64,000 nucleotides of DNA from positions 18,542 through 82,541 of the forward strand of contig NZ_JANUGQ010000030.1 of NCBI RefSeq assembly GCF_024756275.1. Reading direction: 5' to 3'. This document shows positions 25,634-37,315 of the stretch, piece after piece (the stretch's first letter is position 1; every line of letters starts with the position of its first letter). The notes under the pieces are model-generated. The model was not told where the DNA came from. It saw nothing but the letters and a program-made list of their open reading frames with translations, and made no database searches. This DNA is from Streptomyces pyxinae (GTDB lineage: Bacteria > Actinomycetota > Actinomycetes > Streptomycetales > Streptomycetaceae). The position numbers and the translations under genes are program-made.

Positions 25634-26565
25634 TGGGCGTTCTCCTCCTCACGCCGGTTCGCGGGCCGGTCACCGGGACGGTCGCCGGGAGGATCATCGG
25701 CACGGTCGCCGGCCCGGGGGTCCCCGGAGTCGCGGGGCCGGGGCGGCTCGTACGGCCGGCGGCCGAGCCGCTCCTCGGAGCGCCGCTCCAGCGCCCGCAG
25801 GTCGGCCATCGCCTCGGGGGACACATCGCGGATCTGGCCGCGCGCCCGCAGGGTGCGGCTCACGGTCAGCTCCGAGGGGGTGCCGTCGGGCAGCAGCCCG
25901 GCGACGTCCACCGCGTTGTGCCGGGCGTAGACCCCGGGCGCGGGCAGCGGCGGCAGCTGCCTGCCCTCCCGGACCCGCTGCTCGGCCAGCTCCCGCTGGG
26001 TGCGGGCGCGTTCGGTGCGCTCCCGGTGGGTGAGGACCATGGCACCGACGGCCGCGGTGATCAGCAGGGCGCCGGTGATCTCGAAGGCGAAGACGTACCG
26101 GGTGAAGATCAGAGCCGCCAGACCCTCCACATTGCCGCCGGAGTTGGCCGCGCCCAGACCGGTGAAGGTGTCCAGCGAGGCATGGCCGATCCCGGCGGCG
26201 AGCAGCACCCCGAAGCCGAGACCGCAGGCCACCGCCCACCAGCGCTGGCCCTTGATGGTCTCCTTCAGCGAGTCGGCGGCGGTGACCCCGACCAGCATCA
26301 CCACGAAGAGGAAGAGCATCATGATCGCGCCGGTGTAGACGACGATCTGGACGATGCCCAGGAAGTACGCCCCGTTGGCGAGGTAGAAGACGGCCAGGAT
26401 GATCATCGTCCCGGCCAGGCAGAGGGCGCTGTGCACCGCCTTGCGCATCAGAATGGTGCAGAGCGCCCCGGCGACGGCGACCGTGCCGAGGATCCAGAAC
26501 TGCACGGCCTCACCGGTGGAGGTGAGCGAGGCGGCGGTGGTCACCCCGTGGAGTGCGGCGCTCAT
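25630..26565 (-). CDS. nuoJ: NADH-quinone oxidoreductase subunit J
   Basis: Five-helix membrane subunit of complex I. The conserved TM3 segment with the pi-bulge region is visible (LGIVQIVVYTGAIMMLFLFV). The membrane part ends near residue 180. A hydrophilic C-terminal tail of about 130 residues follows (Arg/Glu/Pro-rich, ending RREEENAQ), as in other streptomycete NuoJ but long here. Overlaps nuoI and nuoK by 4 nt each. Confidence 0.95.
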   Translation of the reverse strand: MSAALHGVTTAASLTSTGEAVQFWILGTVAVAGALCTILMRKAVHSALCLAGTMIILAVFYLANGAYFLGIVQIVVYTGAIMMLFLFVVMLVGVTAADSLKETIKGQRWWAVACGLGFGVLLAAGIGHASLDTFTGLGAANSGGNVEGLAALIFTRYVFAFEITGALLITAAVGAMVLTHRERTERARTQRELAEQRVREGRQLPPLPAPGVYARHNAVDVAGLLPDGTPSELTVSRTLRARGQIRDVSPEAMADLRALERRSEERLGRRPYEPPRPRDSGDPRAGDRADDPPGDRPGDRPANRREEENAQ

Positions 26566-27347
26566 GCCCCCGCCTCCTTCCCCGGCGTCCCGGACGAGGC
26601 CGGCCCGGCCGTCGGTCCGGGGCCCGGAGCCGGCCGGGCCGCCGGTCCGGCGGACGGCGCGGCCCCGGCCCCGGCGGCCGGAGCGGACCCGGTTCCGGCG
26701 GCCGATGCCGGCCCGGCCGCCAGGCCGGAGGCCGAGGGCGCGGCCGGCTCCTCCTCGCCGAAGACCGACTCGCCCTCCTGCGGCTTCTGGTCGCCGCCCG
26801 CCCCCTTGCTCCGGGCCGGCTGCGGGACCGTGCCGGGGGCGGCCCCGGTGACCCGGCCCCGGTAGTAGTCGCCCTCGTCCATACCGGGGTAGATGGCGTG
26901 CGGCGAGTCGACCATGCCCTCGTCCAGACCGGCGAGGAGCTGCTCCTTGGTGTAGATCAGGTTCTCCCGGGAGCTGTCCGCGAGCTCGAACTCATTGGTC
27001 ATGGTGAGGGCGCGGGTGGGGCACGCCTCGATGCAGAGCCCGCAGAGAATGCAGCGGGCGTAGTTGATCTGGTAGACCCGGCCGTACCGCTCACCGGGCG
27101 AGTACCGCTCCTCGTCGGTGTTGTCCGCGCCCTCCACATAGATGGCGTCGGCCGGGCAGGCCCAGGCGCACAGCTCGCAGCCCACGCACTTCTCCAGCCC
27201 GTCCGGATGGCGGTTGAGCTGGTGCCGGCCGTGGAAGCGCGGCGCCGTGGTCTTCGGCTGCTCCGGATACTGCTCGGTCAGGCGCTTCTTGAACATGGCC
27301 TTGAAGGTCACGCCGAAGCCCGCGACCGGGTTCTGGAAGTCAGACAC
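26562..27347 (-). CDS. nuoI: NADH-quinone oxidoreductase subunit I
   Basis: Ferredoxin-like subunit carrying clusters N6a and N6b. The two CxxCxxCxxxCP motifs are CVGCELCAWACP and CILCGLCIEACP. I chose the GTG at 27347 (VSDFQNPVAGFGVTF) because aaaggag lies 8 nt upstream; longer frames add nothing conserved. From about residue 175 the protein continues in a Gly/Ala/Pro tail of about 85 residues, longer than the core family. Overlaps the nuoH end by 8 nt. Confidence 0.95.
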   Translation of the reverse strand: MSDFQNPVAGFGVTFKAMFKKRLTEQYPEQPKTTAPRFHGRHQLNRHPDGLEKCVGCELCAWACPADAIYVEGADNTDEERYSPGERYGRVYQINYARCILCGLCIEACPTRALTMTNEFELADSSRENLIYTKEQLLAGLDEGMVDSPHAIYPGMDEGDYYRGRVTGAAPGTVPQPARSKGAGGDQKPQEGESVFGEEEPAAPSASGLAAGPASAAGTGSAPAAGAGAAPSAGPAARPAPGPGPTAGPASSGTPGKEAGA

Positions 27348-28731
27348 CGCCGGTCTCCTTTCCATCACTCTCGGTAGCAGTATCGGGGCCGCCACTGACA
27401 ATCAGCTCCCGCTCGTGGCGGGGCCGCCTGCGGGGCACCGGGGGCAGGGTCTGGCCGGGCAGCGGCGGCACCGGGAATCCGCCGGCCATCGGGTCGAACT
27501 CCCCGCCCGGCGGCGCGGCCTCGGCCTCCTCCCCGGCCCGCCGGTCCCGGAAGGCGTCGGCGGCGAAGGAGAGCAGCAGCACCACCAGCACCGCGCCCGC
27601 GACGTACAGCACGATCTGCTGGAAGTCGTAGTTCTCGTTGCGCAGCGCCCGGACGGTGGCCACCAGCATCAGCCAGACCACCGAGACCGGGATCAGCACC
27701 TTCCAGCCCAACTTCATCAGCTGGTCGTACCGGACCCGGGGCAGGGTGCCGCGCAGCCAGATGAAGAAGAACAGCAGCAGCTGCACCTTGACGGTGAACC
27801 AGAGCAGCGGCCACCAGCCGTGGTTGGCGCCCTCCCAGAACGCCGAGACGGGGTACGGCACCCGCCAGCCGCCCAGGAAGAGCGTCGCCGACACCGCCGA
27901 GACGGTGACCATGTTGACGTACTCGGCCAGCATGAACATCGCGAACTTGATGGAGCTGTACTCGGTGTTGAAGCCGCCCACCAGGTCGCCCTCGGACTCC
28001 GGCATGTCGAACGGCGCCCGGTTGGTCTCGCCCACCATGGTGATCACATAGATCACGAAGGACACCGGCAGCAGCACGATGTACCAGCGGTCCGCCTGCG
28101 CCTCCACGATCGCGGAGGTGGACATCGAGCCGGAGTAGAGGAAGACCGAGGCGAACGCGGCACCCATGGCGATCTCGTAACTGATCATCTGGGCGCACGA
28201 GCGGAGCCCGCCGAGCAGCGGATAGGTCGAGCCGGACGACCAGCCCGCCAGCACGATGCCGTAGATCCCGACCGAGGCCACCGCGAGGATGTAGAGCATC
28301 GCGATCGGCAGATCGGTGAGCTGCATGGTGGTGCGGTGCCCGAAGACCGACACCTCGTTGCCGGCCGGTCCGAAGGGGATGACCGCGATCGCCATGAAGG
28401 CGGGGATGGCGGCGACCACCGGCGCGAGGACGTACACCACCTTGTCGGCCCGCTTGACGATCACGTCCTCCTTGAGCATCAGCTTGACGCCGTCCGCGAG
28501 GGACTGGAGGAGACCCCAGGGGCCGTGCCGGTTGGGCCCGATGCGCAGCTGCATCCAGGCCACCACCTTGCGCTCCCACACGATGGAGAAGAGCACGGTG
28601 ACCATGAGGAAGGCGAAGCAGAACACCGCCTTGACCACCACCAGCCACCACGGGTCGCGGCCGAACAGCGAGAGGTCCTCGGCCGCGAGGAGACTTCCCG
28701 GCTGCGCCGCGAGCGGTACGAGCGCGGTCAT
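27340..28731 (-). CDS. nuoH: NADH-quinone oxidoreductase subunit H
   Basis: Membrane subunit at the quinone entrance, linking the peripheral and membrane arms. Recognised by WERKVVAWMQLRIGPNRHGP and by the conserved acidic loop ETNRAPFDMPESEGDLVGGF. About 8-9 helices, then a Pro-rich hydrophilic tail of about 80 residues. The ATG has a ggaggt site 8 nt upstream. A 202-nt gap separates it from nuoG, unusual in this otherwise overlapping operon. Confidence 0.96.
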   Translation of the reverse strand: MTALVPLAAQPGSLLAAEDLSLFGRDPWWLVVVKAVFCFAFLMVTVLFSIVWERKVVAWMQLRIGPNRHGPWGLLQSLADGVKLMLKEDVIVKRADKVVYVLAPVVAAIPAFMAIAVIPFGPAGNEVSVFGHRTTMQLTDLPIAMLYILAVASVGIYGIVLAGWSSGSTYPLLGGLRSCAQMISYEIAMGAAFASVFLYSGSMSTSAIVEAQADRWYIVLLPVSFVIYVITMVGETNRAPFDMPESEGDLVGGFNTEYSSIKFAMFMLAEYVNMVTVSAVSATLFLGGWRVPYPVSAFWEGANHGWWPLLWFTVKVQLLLFFFIWLRGTLPRVRYDQLMKLGWKVLIPVSVVWLMLVATVRALRNENYDFQQIVLYVAGAVLVVLLLSFAADAFRDRRAGEEAEAAPPGGEFDPMAGGFPVPPLPGQTLPPVPRRRPRHERELIVSGGPDTATESDGKETGGV

Positions 28732-28933
28732 GCGCACACCTCCGGTACGGAAGCGGGGACGGGAGCGGTCCGGCCCGGGCGGGGCCGTACGGGGAAGGGC
28801 GAGACGGCGTACGGGAGGTACGAGCCGGACGGCGGTCCGGACGGTCCGTACGGGTATGCGGCCAAGCGCTTGGAAGGCGCCTGCTCCGTGCCCCGGGTAT
28901 CCGCCGGCCGCCCGGGGGCCCGGGTCCGGTTCG

Positions 28934-31614
28934 TCACGGCCGCACCTCCGGTCCCCGGTCGCCGGGAGCGGACGCCGGGCCGCCGGAAACCGGACCCGGA
29001 CGTGAGGACGCCGGGCCGCCGGAGACCGAGCCCGGACCCGGGGCCGCCGGGCCGCCAGGAGCGGCGCCCGAACCCGCCGGCCCACCGGAAGCGGAGCCCG
29101 CGCCCGGACCGGGACCCGGCCCCGCCACCGGCGCTCCGCCCCCCGGGCCGCCCGGCCCGATCCGCACCGGTCGGCCCGGCGCGGCGCCCGTGTCGGAGAG
29201 GACGCCGCCGCCCGTGGAGTTGAGCGGCAGCCACACCACCCGGTCGGGCATCTCGGTGACCCGCAGCGGCAGCCGCACCGTCCCGGCGGGCCCGGTGACG
29301 GCCAGCGGCTCGCCGTCCCGGACCCCGGCACCCGCCGCCGTGGCCGCCGACAGCCGGGCGACCGGGGCGTGCCGGGTGCCGGCCAGCGCCTCGTCGCCCT
29401 GCTGCAACAGCCCCTGGTCCAGCAGCAGCCGGTGACCGGCCAGCACCGCCTCGCCCGCACCGGGGCGGGGCAGCGGCCGGGTGGGTTCGGCCGGGTCGGC
29501 GGCGCGCGGCCCGTCCCAGGCGTCCAGCCGGTGCAGCTCGCGGCGGGCCGCGCTCACGTCCGGCAGCGCGAAGTGCACGTCCATGGCGTCGGCCAGCATG
29601 TGCAGCACCCGGCCGTCGGAGGGTGCCAGCCGCCGGGTCATCTGCTCCGGCTTCAGCGCGGCCTCGAACGGGCGGAGCCGGCCCTCCCAGTTGAGGAAGG
29701 CCCCGGACTTCTCGGCGACCGCCGCCACCGGCAGCACCACGTCGGCCCGCTCGGTCACCTCGCCCGGCCGCAGCTCCAGCGAGACCACGAAGGCCGCGTC
29801 CAGCGCCTCCCGGGCCCGGGCCGGGTCCGGCAGGTCGGCCACCTCCACGCCGCCGACCAGCAGCGCGCCCAGCTCACCGGTGGCCGCGGCCGCCAGCATC
29901 TGTCCGGTGTCCCGGCCGTACCGGTGCGGCAGCTCCCGGACGCCCCAGACGGTCGCCGTCTCCGCGCGGGCCCGGGGATCGGTGGCGGGCCGGCCGCCGG
30001 GCAGCAGCGAGGGCAGGGCGCCCACCTCGACGGCGCCCCGCTCCCCCGCCCGGCGCGGGATCCAGACCAGCCGGGCGCCGGTCGCGGTGGCGGTGCGCAC
30101 GGCGGCGGTCAGCCCGCCCGCCACGGCCGCCAGCCGTTCGCCGACCACCAGCACGGCGCCCGGTTCGCGCAGCGCCCGTACCGCCTCGGCGCCGTCGCCC
30201 TCCAGGGTGCCGCCGGCCCCGATCCCGGTGGCCAGCGCGTCCAGCCACTCGGGCTCGGTACCGGGCGCGGCCGGCAGCAGGGTGCCGCCCGCCCTGGTGA
30301 GCCCCCGGGTGGCGTACGGGGCCAGGGCGAAGAGCCGCAGGCCGCGCTTGCGCCAGCCCTTGCGCAGCCGCAGGAAGACCCCGGGGGCCTCCTCCTCCGC
30401 CTCGAACCCGGCCAGCAGCACCACCGGGGCGGCCTCCAGGGCGGAGTGGTCGACACCGGCCCCGTCCAGATCGCGGCCGTGCCCCGCCACCCGGGCGGCC
30501 AGGAAGTCGGCCTCCTCGCCGCTGTGCGGCCGGGCGCGGAAGTCCACGTCGTTGGTGTCAAGCGCCACCCGGGCGAACTTCGCGTAGGCGTAGGCGTCCT
30601 CGACGGTCAGCCGGCCGCCGGTGAGCACTCCGGTGCGCCCCCGGATCAGTCCGCGCGCCGCCGCCTCCAGCGCCTCCGGCCAGGAGGCGGGCTCCAGCGC
30701 ACCGGTGGCCGGGTCGCGGACCAGCGGGGTGGTGAGCCGGTCGCGCTGCTGGGCGTACCGGAACGCGAACCGCCCCTTGTCGCACATCCACTCCTCGTTG
30801 ACCTCCGGGTCCTCGGCCGCCATCCGGCGCATCACCTTGCCGCGCCGGTGGTCGGTCCGGGAGGCGCAGCCGCCCGCGCAGTGCTCGCAGACGCTGGGCG
30901 AGGAGACCAGGTCGAAGGGGCGGGAGCGGAACCGGTACGCCGCCGAGGTGAGCGCGCCGACCGGGCAGATCTGGATGGTGTTGCCGGAGAAGTAGGACTG
31001 GAAGGGGTCGCCCTCGCCGGTGCCGACCTGCTGGAGGGCGCCCCGCTCGACCAGTTCGATCATCGGGTCGCCGGCGATCTGGTTGGAGAACCGGGTGCAG
31101 CGGGCGCAGAGCACGCACCGCTCCCGGTCCAGCAGCACCTGGGTGGAGATCGGCACCGGCTTCTCGTAGGTCCGCTTCCGGCCCTCGAAGCGGGAGTCCG
31201 CCCGGCCGTGCGACATCGCCTGGTTCTGGAGCGGGCACTCGCCGCCCTTGTCGCAGACCGGGCAGTCCAGCGGGTGGTTGATGAGCAGCAGCTCCATCAC
31301 CCCGACCTGCGCCTTCTCCGCGACCGGCGAGGAGAGCTGGGACTTCACCACCATCCCGTCGGTGCAGGTGATGGTGCAGGAGGCCATCGGCTTGCGCTGG
31401 CCCTCCACCTCCACGATGCACTGGCGGCAGGCGCCCGCCGGGTCGAGCAGCGGGTGGTCGCAGAAGCGCGGGATCTCGATGCCGAGCTGTTCGGCGGCGC
31501 GGATCACCAGGGTGCCCTTGGGCACCGAGATCTCGATGCCGTCGATGGTCAGGGTGACCAGGTCCTCCGGCGGGGTCGCCGCGGCCCCGCCGGGGGGGTT
31601 GGCCGTGGTGACGG

Positions 31615-31618
<4 letters not shown>
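28934..31618 (-). CDS. nuoG: NADH-quinone oxidoreductase subunit G
   Basis: Largest peripheral-arm subunit (894 aa), passing electrons through several Fe-S clusters. N-terminal [2Fe-2S] ferredoxin domain (PRFCDHPLLDPAGACRQC), His-Cys3 [4Fe-4S] (NHPLDCPVCDKGGECPLQ), a second [4Fe-4S] (CVLCARCTRFSNQIAGDP...ICPVGAL), a CEHCAGGC motif, then a molybdopterin-oxidoreductase-like domain. The last 75 or so residues are Gly/Pro/Ala/Ser repeats. ATG overlaps the nuoF stop by 4 nt. Confidence 0.95.
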
Positions 31619-32969
<1,351 letters not shown>

Positions 32970-32970
<1 letters not shown>

Positions 32971-33971
32971 CACTCCCCCTCCTCGGCGGTGGGTCCGGCC
33001 GGGTGGTGCGGGTCGGAGGCCGAGGTGTCCTGCGGTGCGTCGTGCGAGCTGAGGTGCTCGGAGTTGGGCGAGGTCTTCTCGGGGTCCGGGGCCTTGCCCG
33101 CGCCCCGGGCCTTCCCGGCGCCCGGGGTCTTCCGGGGTCCCCCGGTGCCCGGGGTCTTCCCAGCGCCGGCGGCCTTACGGGCCTCCCCGGCCTCCGGGGC
33201 GCCCGGCCGGGAGTCCGGAGCCTCCGGTACGTCCCCGGGTGCGGCCCCGGCCTCGTCGGCGTCACGCGGGTGGACGATCCGGGCGGGTGCGATCTCGCCC
33301 TTGGCGAGCCGGAGTCCGGCGAGCGAGGCGGGTCCCGCGCCGCCGGTCGCCGCCACCGCGCCCGGCCGCGGGTCCGGGAAGCCGGCCAGGATGCGGGCGG
33401 TCTCCTTGTACGTGCAGAGCGGGGCGCCCCGGGTGGGGGCGACCGGGCGGCCGGCCCGGAGGTCGTCCACCAGCCGCTTGGCGGAGTCCGGCGTCTGGTT
33501 GTCGAAGAACTCCCAGTTGACCATCACCACCGGGGCGAAGTCGCAGGCCGCGTTGCACTCGATGTGCTCCAGCGTGACCGCGCCGTCCCCGGTCGTCTCG
33601 CCGTTGCCGACGCCCAGGTGCTCCTGGAGCTCGGCGAAGATGGCGTCGCCGCCCAGGACCGCGCAGAGCGTGTTGGTGCAGACGCCGACCTGGTAGTCGC
33701 CGGAGGGCTTGCGCCGGTACATGGAGTAGAAGGTGGCGACGGCCGTCACCTCGGCGGTGGTCAGCCCGAGCGTCTCGGCGCAGAACCGCATTCCGGTCGG
33801 GGTGACGTACCCCTCCTCGGACTGCACCAGGTGCAGCAGCGGCAGCAGCGCGGACCGGGAGTCCGGGTAGCGGGCGACGATCTCCTCGGCGTCCGCCGCC
33901 AGCCGGGCGCGTACCTCGGCCGGGTAGTCGGGGGCGGGGAGCTGGGGCATCCCCAGTGATACGTCCGTCAT
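32970..33971 (-). CDS. nuoE: NADH-quinone oxidoreductase subunit E
   Basis: Thioredoxin-fold subunit with the [2Fe-2S] N1a cluster. Its Cys ligands are in VCTNTLCAV and ECNAACDFAP. The core ends near residue 215; about 115 further residues are a Pro/Ala/Gly/Lys low-complexity tail with GKAP-type repeats, making it 333 aa instead of about 240. ATG 33971 overlaps the nuoD stop (TAATG). Confidence 0.95.
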
Positions 33972-35329
33972 TACCGGTCGACGCCTCCCATCACGGGGTC
34001 GATGGACGCGACGGCGACGATGACGTCGGCCACCTGGCCGCCCTCGCACATCGCCGCCATGGCCTGGAGGTTGGTGAACGAGGGGTCGCGGAAGTGCACC
34101 CGGAAGGGGCGGGTGCCGCCGTCCGACACCACGTGCACGCCCAGCTCGCCCTTGGGCGACTCGACCGCCGTGTACGCCTGTCCCGGCGGCACCCGGAAGC
34201 CCTCGGTGACCAGCTTGAAGTGGTGGATCAGGGCCTCCATCGAGGTGCCCATGATCTTCTTGATGTGGTCCAGCGAGTTGCCCAGGCCGTCCGGGCCGAG
34301 GGCGAGCTGCGCGGGCCAGGCGATCTTCTTGTCGTCCACCATCACCGGGCCCGGCTCCAGCCGCTCCAGGCACTGTTCGACGATCCGCAGCGACTGCCGC
34401 ATCTCTTCGAGGCGGACCAGGAAGCGCCCGTACGCGTCGCAGCTGTCGGCGGTCGGGACGTCGAACTCGTACGTCTCGTAGCCGCAGTACGGGTCGGTCT
34501 TGCGCAGGTCGTGCGGGAGCCCGGCGGAGCGCAGGATCGGCCCGGTGGCACCCAGCGCCACGCAGCCGGTGAGGTCCAGGTGGCCGATGCCCCGCATCCG
34601 GCCCTTGAAGATCGGGTTGCCGGTGGCGAGCTTGTCGTACTCCGGCAGGTTCCGCTTCATGGTGCGGACGAACTCGCGCAGCCGCTCCACCGCGCCGGGC
34701 GGCAGGTCCTGGGCGAGCCCGCCGGGCCGGATGTAGGCGTGGTTCATCCGCAGCCCGGTGATCAGCTCGTACAGGTCCAGGATCAGTTCCCGGTCCCGGA
34801 AGCCGTAGATCATGATGGTGGTGGCGCCCAGCTCCATGCCGCCGGTGGCGATGCACACCAGGTGCGAGGAGAGCCGGTTGAGCTCCATCAGCAGCACCCG
34901 GATCACCGACGCCCGGTCGGGGATGCGGTCCTCGATGCCGAGCAGCTTCTCCACGCCCAGGCAGTACGCCGTCTCGTTGAAGAACGAGGTCAGGTAGTCC
35001 ATGCGCGTGACGAAGGTGGTGCCCTGCGTCCAGTTGCGGAATTCGAGGTTCTTCTCGATGCCGGTGTGGAGGTAGCCGATGCCGCAGCGGGCCTCGGTGA
35101 CGGTCTCGCCGTCGATCTCCAGGATCAGCCGGAGCACTCCGTGGGTGGAGGGGTGCTGGGGCCCCATGTTGACGACGATCCGCTCGTCGTCGGCCCGGGC
35201 GGCGGACTGGACGACCTCGTCCCAGTCGCCGCCGGTGACCGTGTAGACGGTGCCCTCGGTGGTCTCCCGGGAGCCGGCGCCCGCGGCCCCGTACTCCTCG
35301 GCCGCCCGGGGCGCGTGCGACGTGCTCAT
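33971..35329 (-). CDS. nuoD: NADH-quinone oxidoreductase subunit D
   Basis: 49-kDa-type subunit that forms the quinone pocket with NuoB. Conserved NMGPQHPSTHGVLRLILEID supplies the quinone-contacting His; IGYLHTGIEKN, GRFLVRLEEMRQS and the C-terminal DPVMGGVDR are also present. Length 452 aa. Overlaps nuoC by 4 nt. Confidence 0.97.
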   Translation of the reverse strand: MSTSHAPRAAEEYGAAGAGSRETTEGTVYTVTGGDWDEVVQSAARADDERIVVNMGPQHPSTHGVLRLILEIDGETVTEARCGIGYLHTGIEKNLEFRNWTQGTTFVTRMDYLTSFFNETAYCLGVEKLLGIEDRIPDRASVIRVLLMELNRLSSHLVCIATGGMELGATTIMIYGFRDRELILDLYELITGLRMNHAYIRPGGLAQDLPPGAVERLREFVRTMKRNLPEYDKLATGNPIFKGRMRGIGHLDLTGCVALGATGPILRSAGLPHDLRKTDPYCGYETYEFDVPTADSCDAYGRFLVRLEEMRQSLRIVEQCLERLEPGPVMVDDKKIAWPAQLALGPDGLGNSLDHIKKIMGTSMEALIHHFKLVTEGFRVPPGQAYTAVESPKGELGVHVVSDGGTRPFRVHFRDPSFTNLQAMAAMCEGGQVADVIVAVASIDPVMGGVDR

Positions 35330-36330
35330 GAGTAGGACCTCCGCTGGTCCGGGGCCGGGATCCGGGCGCCCTTGTACTCGACCGCGATGCCGCCGAGGGG
35401 GTAGTCCTTGCGCTGCGGGAAGCCCTGCCAGTCGTCCGGCATCATGATCCGGGTGAGGGCCGGATGGCCGTCGAAGACCAGACCGAAGAAGTCGTAGGTC
35501 TCCCGCTCGTGCCAGTCGTTGGTCGGATAGACGCCGACCAGTGAGGGGACGTGCGGATCGCTGTCCGGGGCGGAGACCTCCAGCCGGATCAGCCGGCCGT
35601 GGGTGAGCGAGCGCAGATGGTGGACCGCGTGCAGCTCCCGCCCCTTGTCACCGGGGTAGTGGACGCCGCTGACGCCGGTGCACAGCTCGAACCGGAGCGC
35701 CGGGTCGTCCCGGAGCGTCCGGGCCACCCGCACCAGGTGCTCGCGGGCGATGTGGAAGGTCAGCTCGCCGCGGTCGACCACGGTCTTCTCGATCGCGTTC
35801 GCCGGGAGCAGGTCCTGCTCCTCCAGGGCCCCTTCCAGCTCGTCCGCGACCTCGTCGAACCAGCCGCCGTACGGTCGGACGGCTGGTCCCGGAAGTCGCA
35901 CCGAGCGGACGAGGCCGCCGTATCCGGAGGTGTCGCCGCCGTTGTCGGCGCCGAACATCCCGCGCTGGACGCGGACCTCCTCGCCCCGGTCGCCGCGCTG
36001 CCCGGGCAGGTTCTGCGCGGACAGGTCCTTCTCGGGGTTGGGCCGGTCCGCCCCGGGCCGGTCCGGGGCGGGAGCGGGCCCCTTCGCCGGGTCCCCGGCG
36101 GGCGCCGTGGCCGGGTCCTTCTCCGGGGTGCCGGCCGGGCCCTTCTCCGGGCCTTGCCCCGGGGCGCTCCCCGGGACATTCGCCGGGCCCTTCCCCGGGT
36201 CCTCTCCGGCAGCCTCCGCCGGAGCGGGCCCCTTCGCCGGGCTCTCCGAGCTCTTCGGGTTCTCCGGGCTCTTCGGGTTCTCCGGATGCGCCGGACTCGC
36301 CGGCTTCTCCGGGCCGGTTCGGTCACTCAC
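35326..36330 (-). CDS. nuoC: NADH-quinone oxidoreductase subunit C with long N-terminal extension
   Basis: 30-kDa-type peripheral subunit. The conserved core runs from about residue 140 and contains HYPGDKGRELHAVHHLRSLT, YPTNDWHERETYDFFGLVFD and LTRIMMPDDWQGFPQRKDYP. The first about 110 residues are Pro/Lys/Glu/Gly low complexity with repeated SPENPK- and KGPA-type units. The GTG at 36330 is preferred for its strong gaggggg site; a TTG at 36363 is possible. Confidence 0.93.
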   Translation of the reverse strand: MSDRTGPEKPASPAHPENPKSPENPKSSESPAKGPAPAEAAGEDPGKGPANVPGSAPGQGPEKGPAGTPEKDPATAPAGDPAKGPAPAPDRPGADRPNPEKDLSAQNLPGQRGDRGEEVRVQRGMFGADNGGDTSGYGGLVRSVRLPGPAVRPYGGWFDEVADELEGALEEQDLLPANAIEKTVVDRGELTFHIAREHLVRVARTLRDDPALRFELCTGVSGVHYPGDKGRELHAVHHLRSLTHGRLIRLEVSAPDSDPHVPSLVGVYPTNDWHERETYDFFGLVFDGHPALTRIMMPDDWQGFPQRKDYPLGGIAVEYKGARIPAPDQRRSYS

Positions 36331-36382
36331 GGACCCCACCCCCTCACGGAACGCGCCCGACAACGGGCGTACGCCGTCGCCG

Positions 36383-36937
36383 TCATCGCAGCAACCCCTT
36401 CATCTCGATCACCGGCAGCGCCTTCAGCGCCGCCTCCTCCGCCTCGCGGGCCGCCTCGCGCGCGTTGACGCCGAGCTTGGAGCCCTGGATCTTCTGGTGG
36501 AGCTTGAGAATCGCGTCCATCAGCATCTCGGGCCGGGGCGGGCAGCCCGGCAGATAGATGTCGACCGGGACGACATGGTCGACGCCCTGCACGATCGCGT
36601 AGTTGTTGAACATCCCGCCCGACGAGGCGCAGACGCCCATGGAGATCACCCACTTGGGGCTGGGCATCTGGTCGTAGACCTGGCGCAGGACGGGCGCCAT
36701 CTTCTGGCTCACCCGGCCCGCCACGATCATCAGGTCGGCCTGGCGCGGCGAGCCGCGGAAGACCTCCATGCCGAACCGCGCCAGGTCGTACCGGCCGGCG
36801 CCGGTGGTCATCATCTCGATGGCGCAGCAGGCGAGCCCGAAGGTCGCGGGGAAGACCGACGCCTTGCGCACCCAGCCCGCCGCCTGCTCGACCGTCGTCA
36901 GCAGAAACCCGCTGGGCAGTTTCTCTTCGAGTCCCAT
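36383..36937 (-). CDS. nuoB: NADH-quinone oxidoreductase subunit B
   Basis: Carries the N2 [4Fe-4S] cluster, the last electron carrier before quinone. Ligand Cys residues are in GLACCAIEMM, ISMGVCASSGG and LPGCPPRPE. 184 aa, standard length. It lies 18 nt after nuoA. Confidence 0.97.
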   Translation of the reverse strand: MGLEEKLPSGFLLTTVEQAAGWVRKASVFPATFGLACCAIEMMTTGAGRYDLARFGMEVFRGSPRQADLMIVAGRVSQKMAPVLRQVYDQMPSPKWVISMGVCASSGGMFNNYAIVQGVDHVVPVDIYLPGCPPRPEMLMDAILKLHQKIQGSKLGVNAREAAREAEEAALKALPVIEMKGLLR

Positions 36938-36955
36938 TGGTGGCCCCTCAGCCCC

Positions 36956-37315
36956 TCAGTCCCATTCCAGGCCGCCGCGCCGCCAGACGTACGCGTAGGC
37001 GACGAAGACGGTGAGCACGAAGAGCAACATCTCCACGAGCCCGAAAAGCCCCAGGGCGTCGAAGCTGACCGCCCAGGGGTAGAGGAAGACGATCTCGATG
37101 TCGAAGACGATGAAGAGCATCGCCGTCAGGTAGTACTTGATGGGGAAGCGGCCGCCGCCGCGCGGCGTGGGAGTGGGCTCGATGCCGCACTCGTACGCCT
37201 CAAGCTTCGCCCGGTTGTACCGTTTTGGGCCGATCAATGTGGCCATGACCACGGAGAAGATCGCGAACCCTGCCCCGAGGGCGCCGAGCACGAGGATGGG
37301 CGCGTAGGCATTCAC
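36956..37315 (-). CDS. nuoA: NADH-quinone oxidoreductase subunit A
   Basis: Three-helix membrane subunit (119 aa) with the conserved KLEAYECGIEPTPTPRGGGR loop near the quinone channel and the acidic TM2 IVFDIEIVFLYPWAV. GTG start with aaggag upstream. First gene of the operon, 79 nt downstream of a Rex-type operator. Confidence 0.96.
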   Translation of the reverse strand: MNAYAPILVLGALGAGFAIFSVVMATLIGPKRYNRAKLEAYECGIEPTPTPRGGGRFPIKYYLTAMLFIVFDIEIVFLYPWAVSFDALGLFGLVEMLLFVLTVFVAYAYVWRRGGLEWD

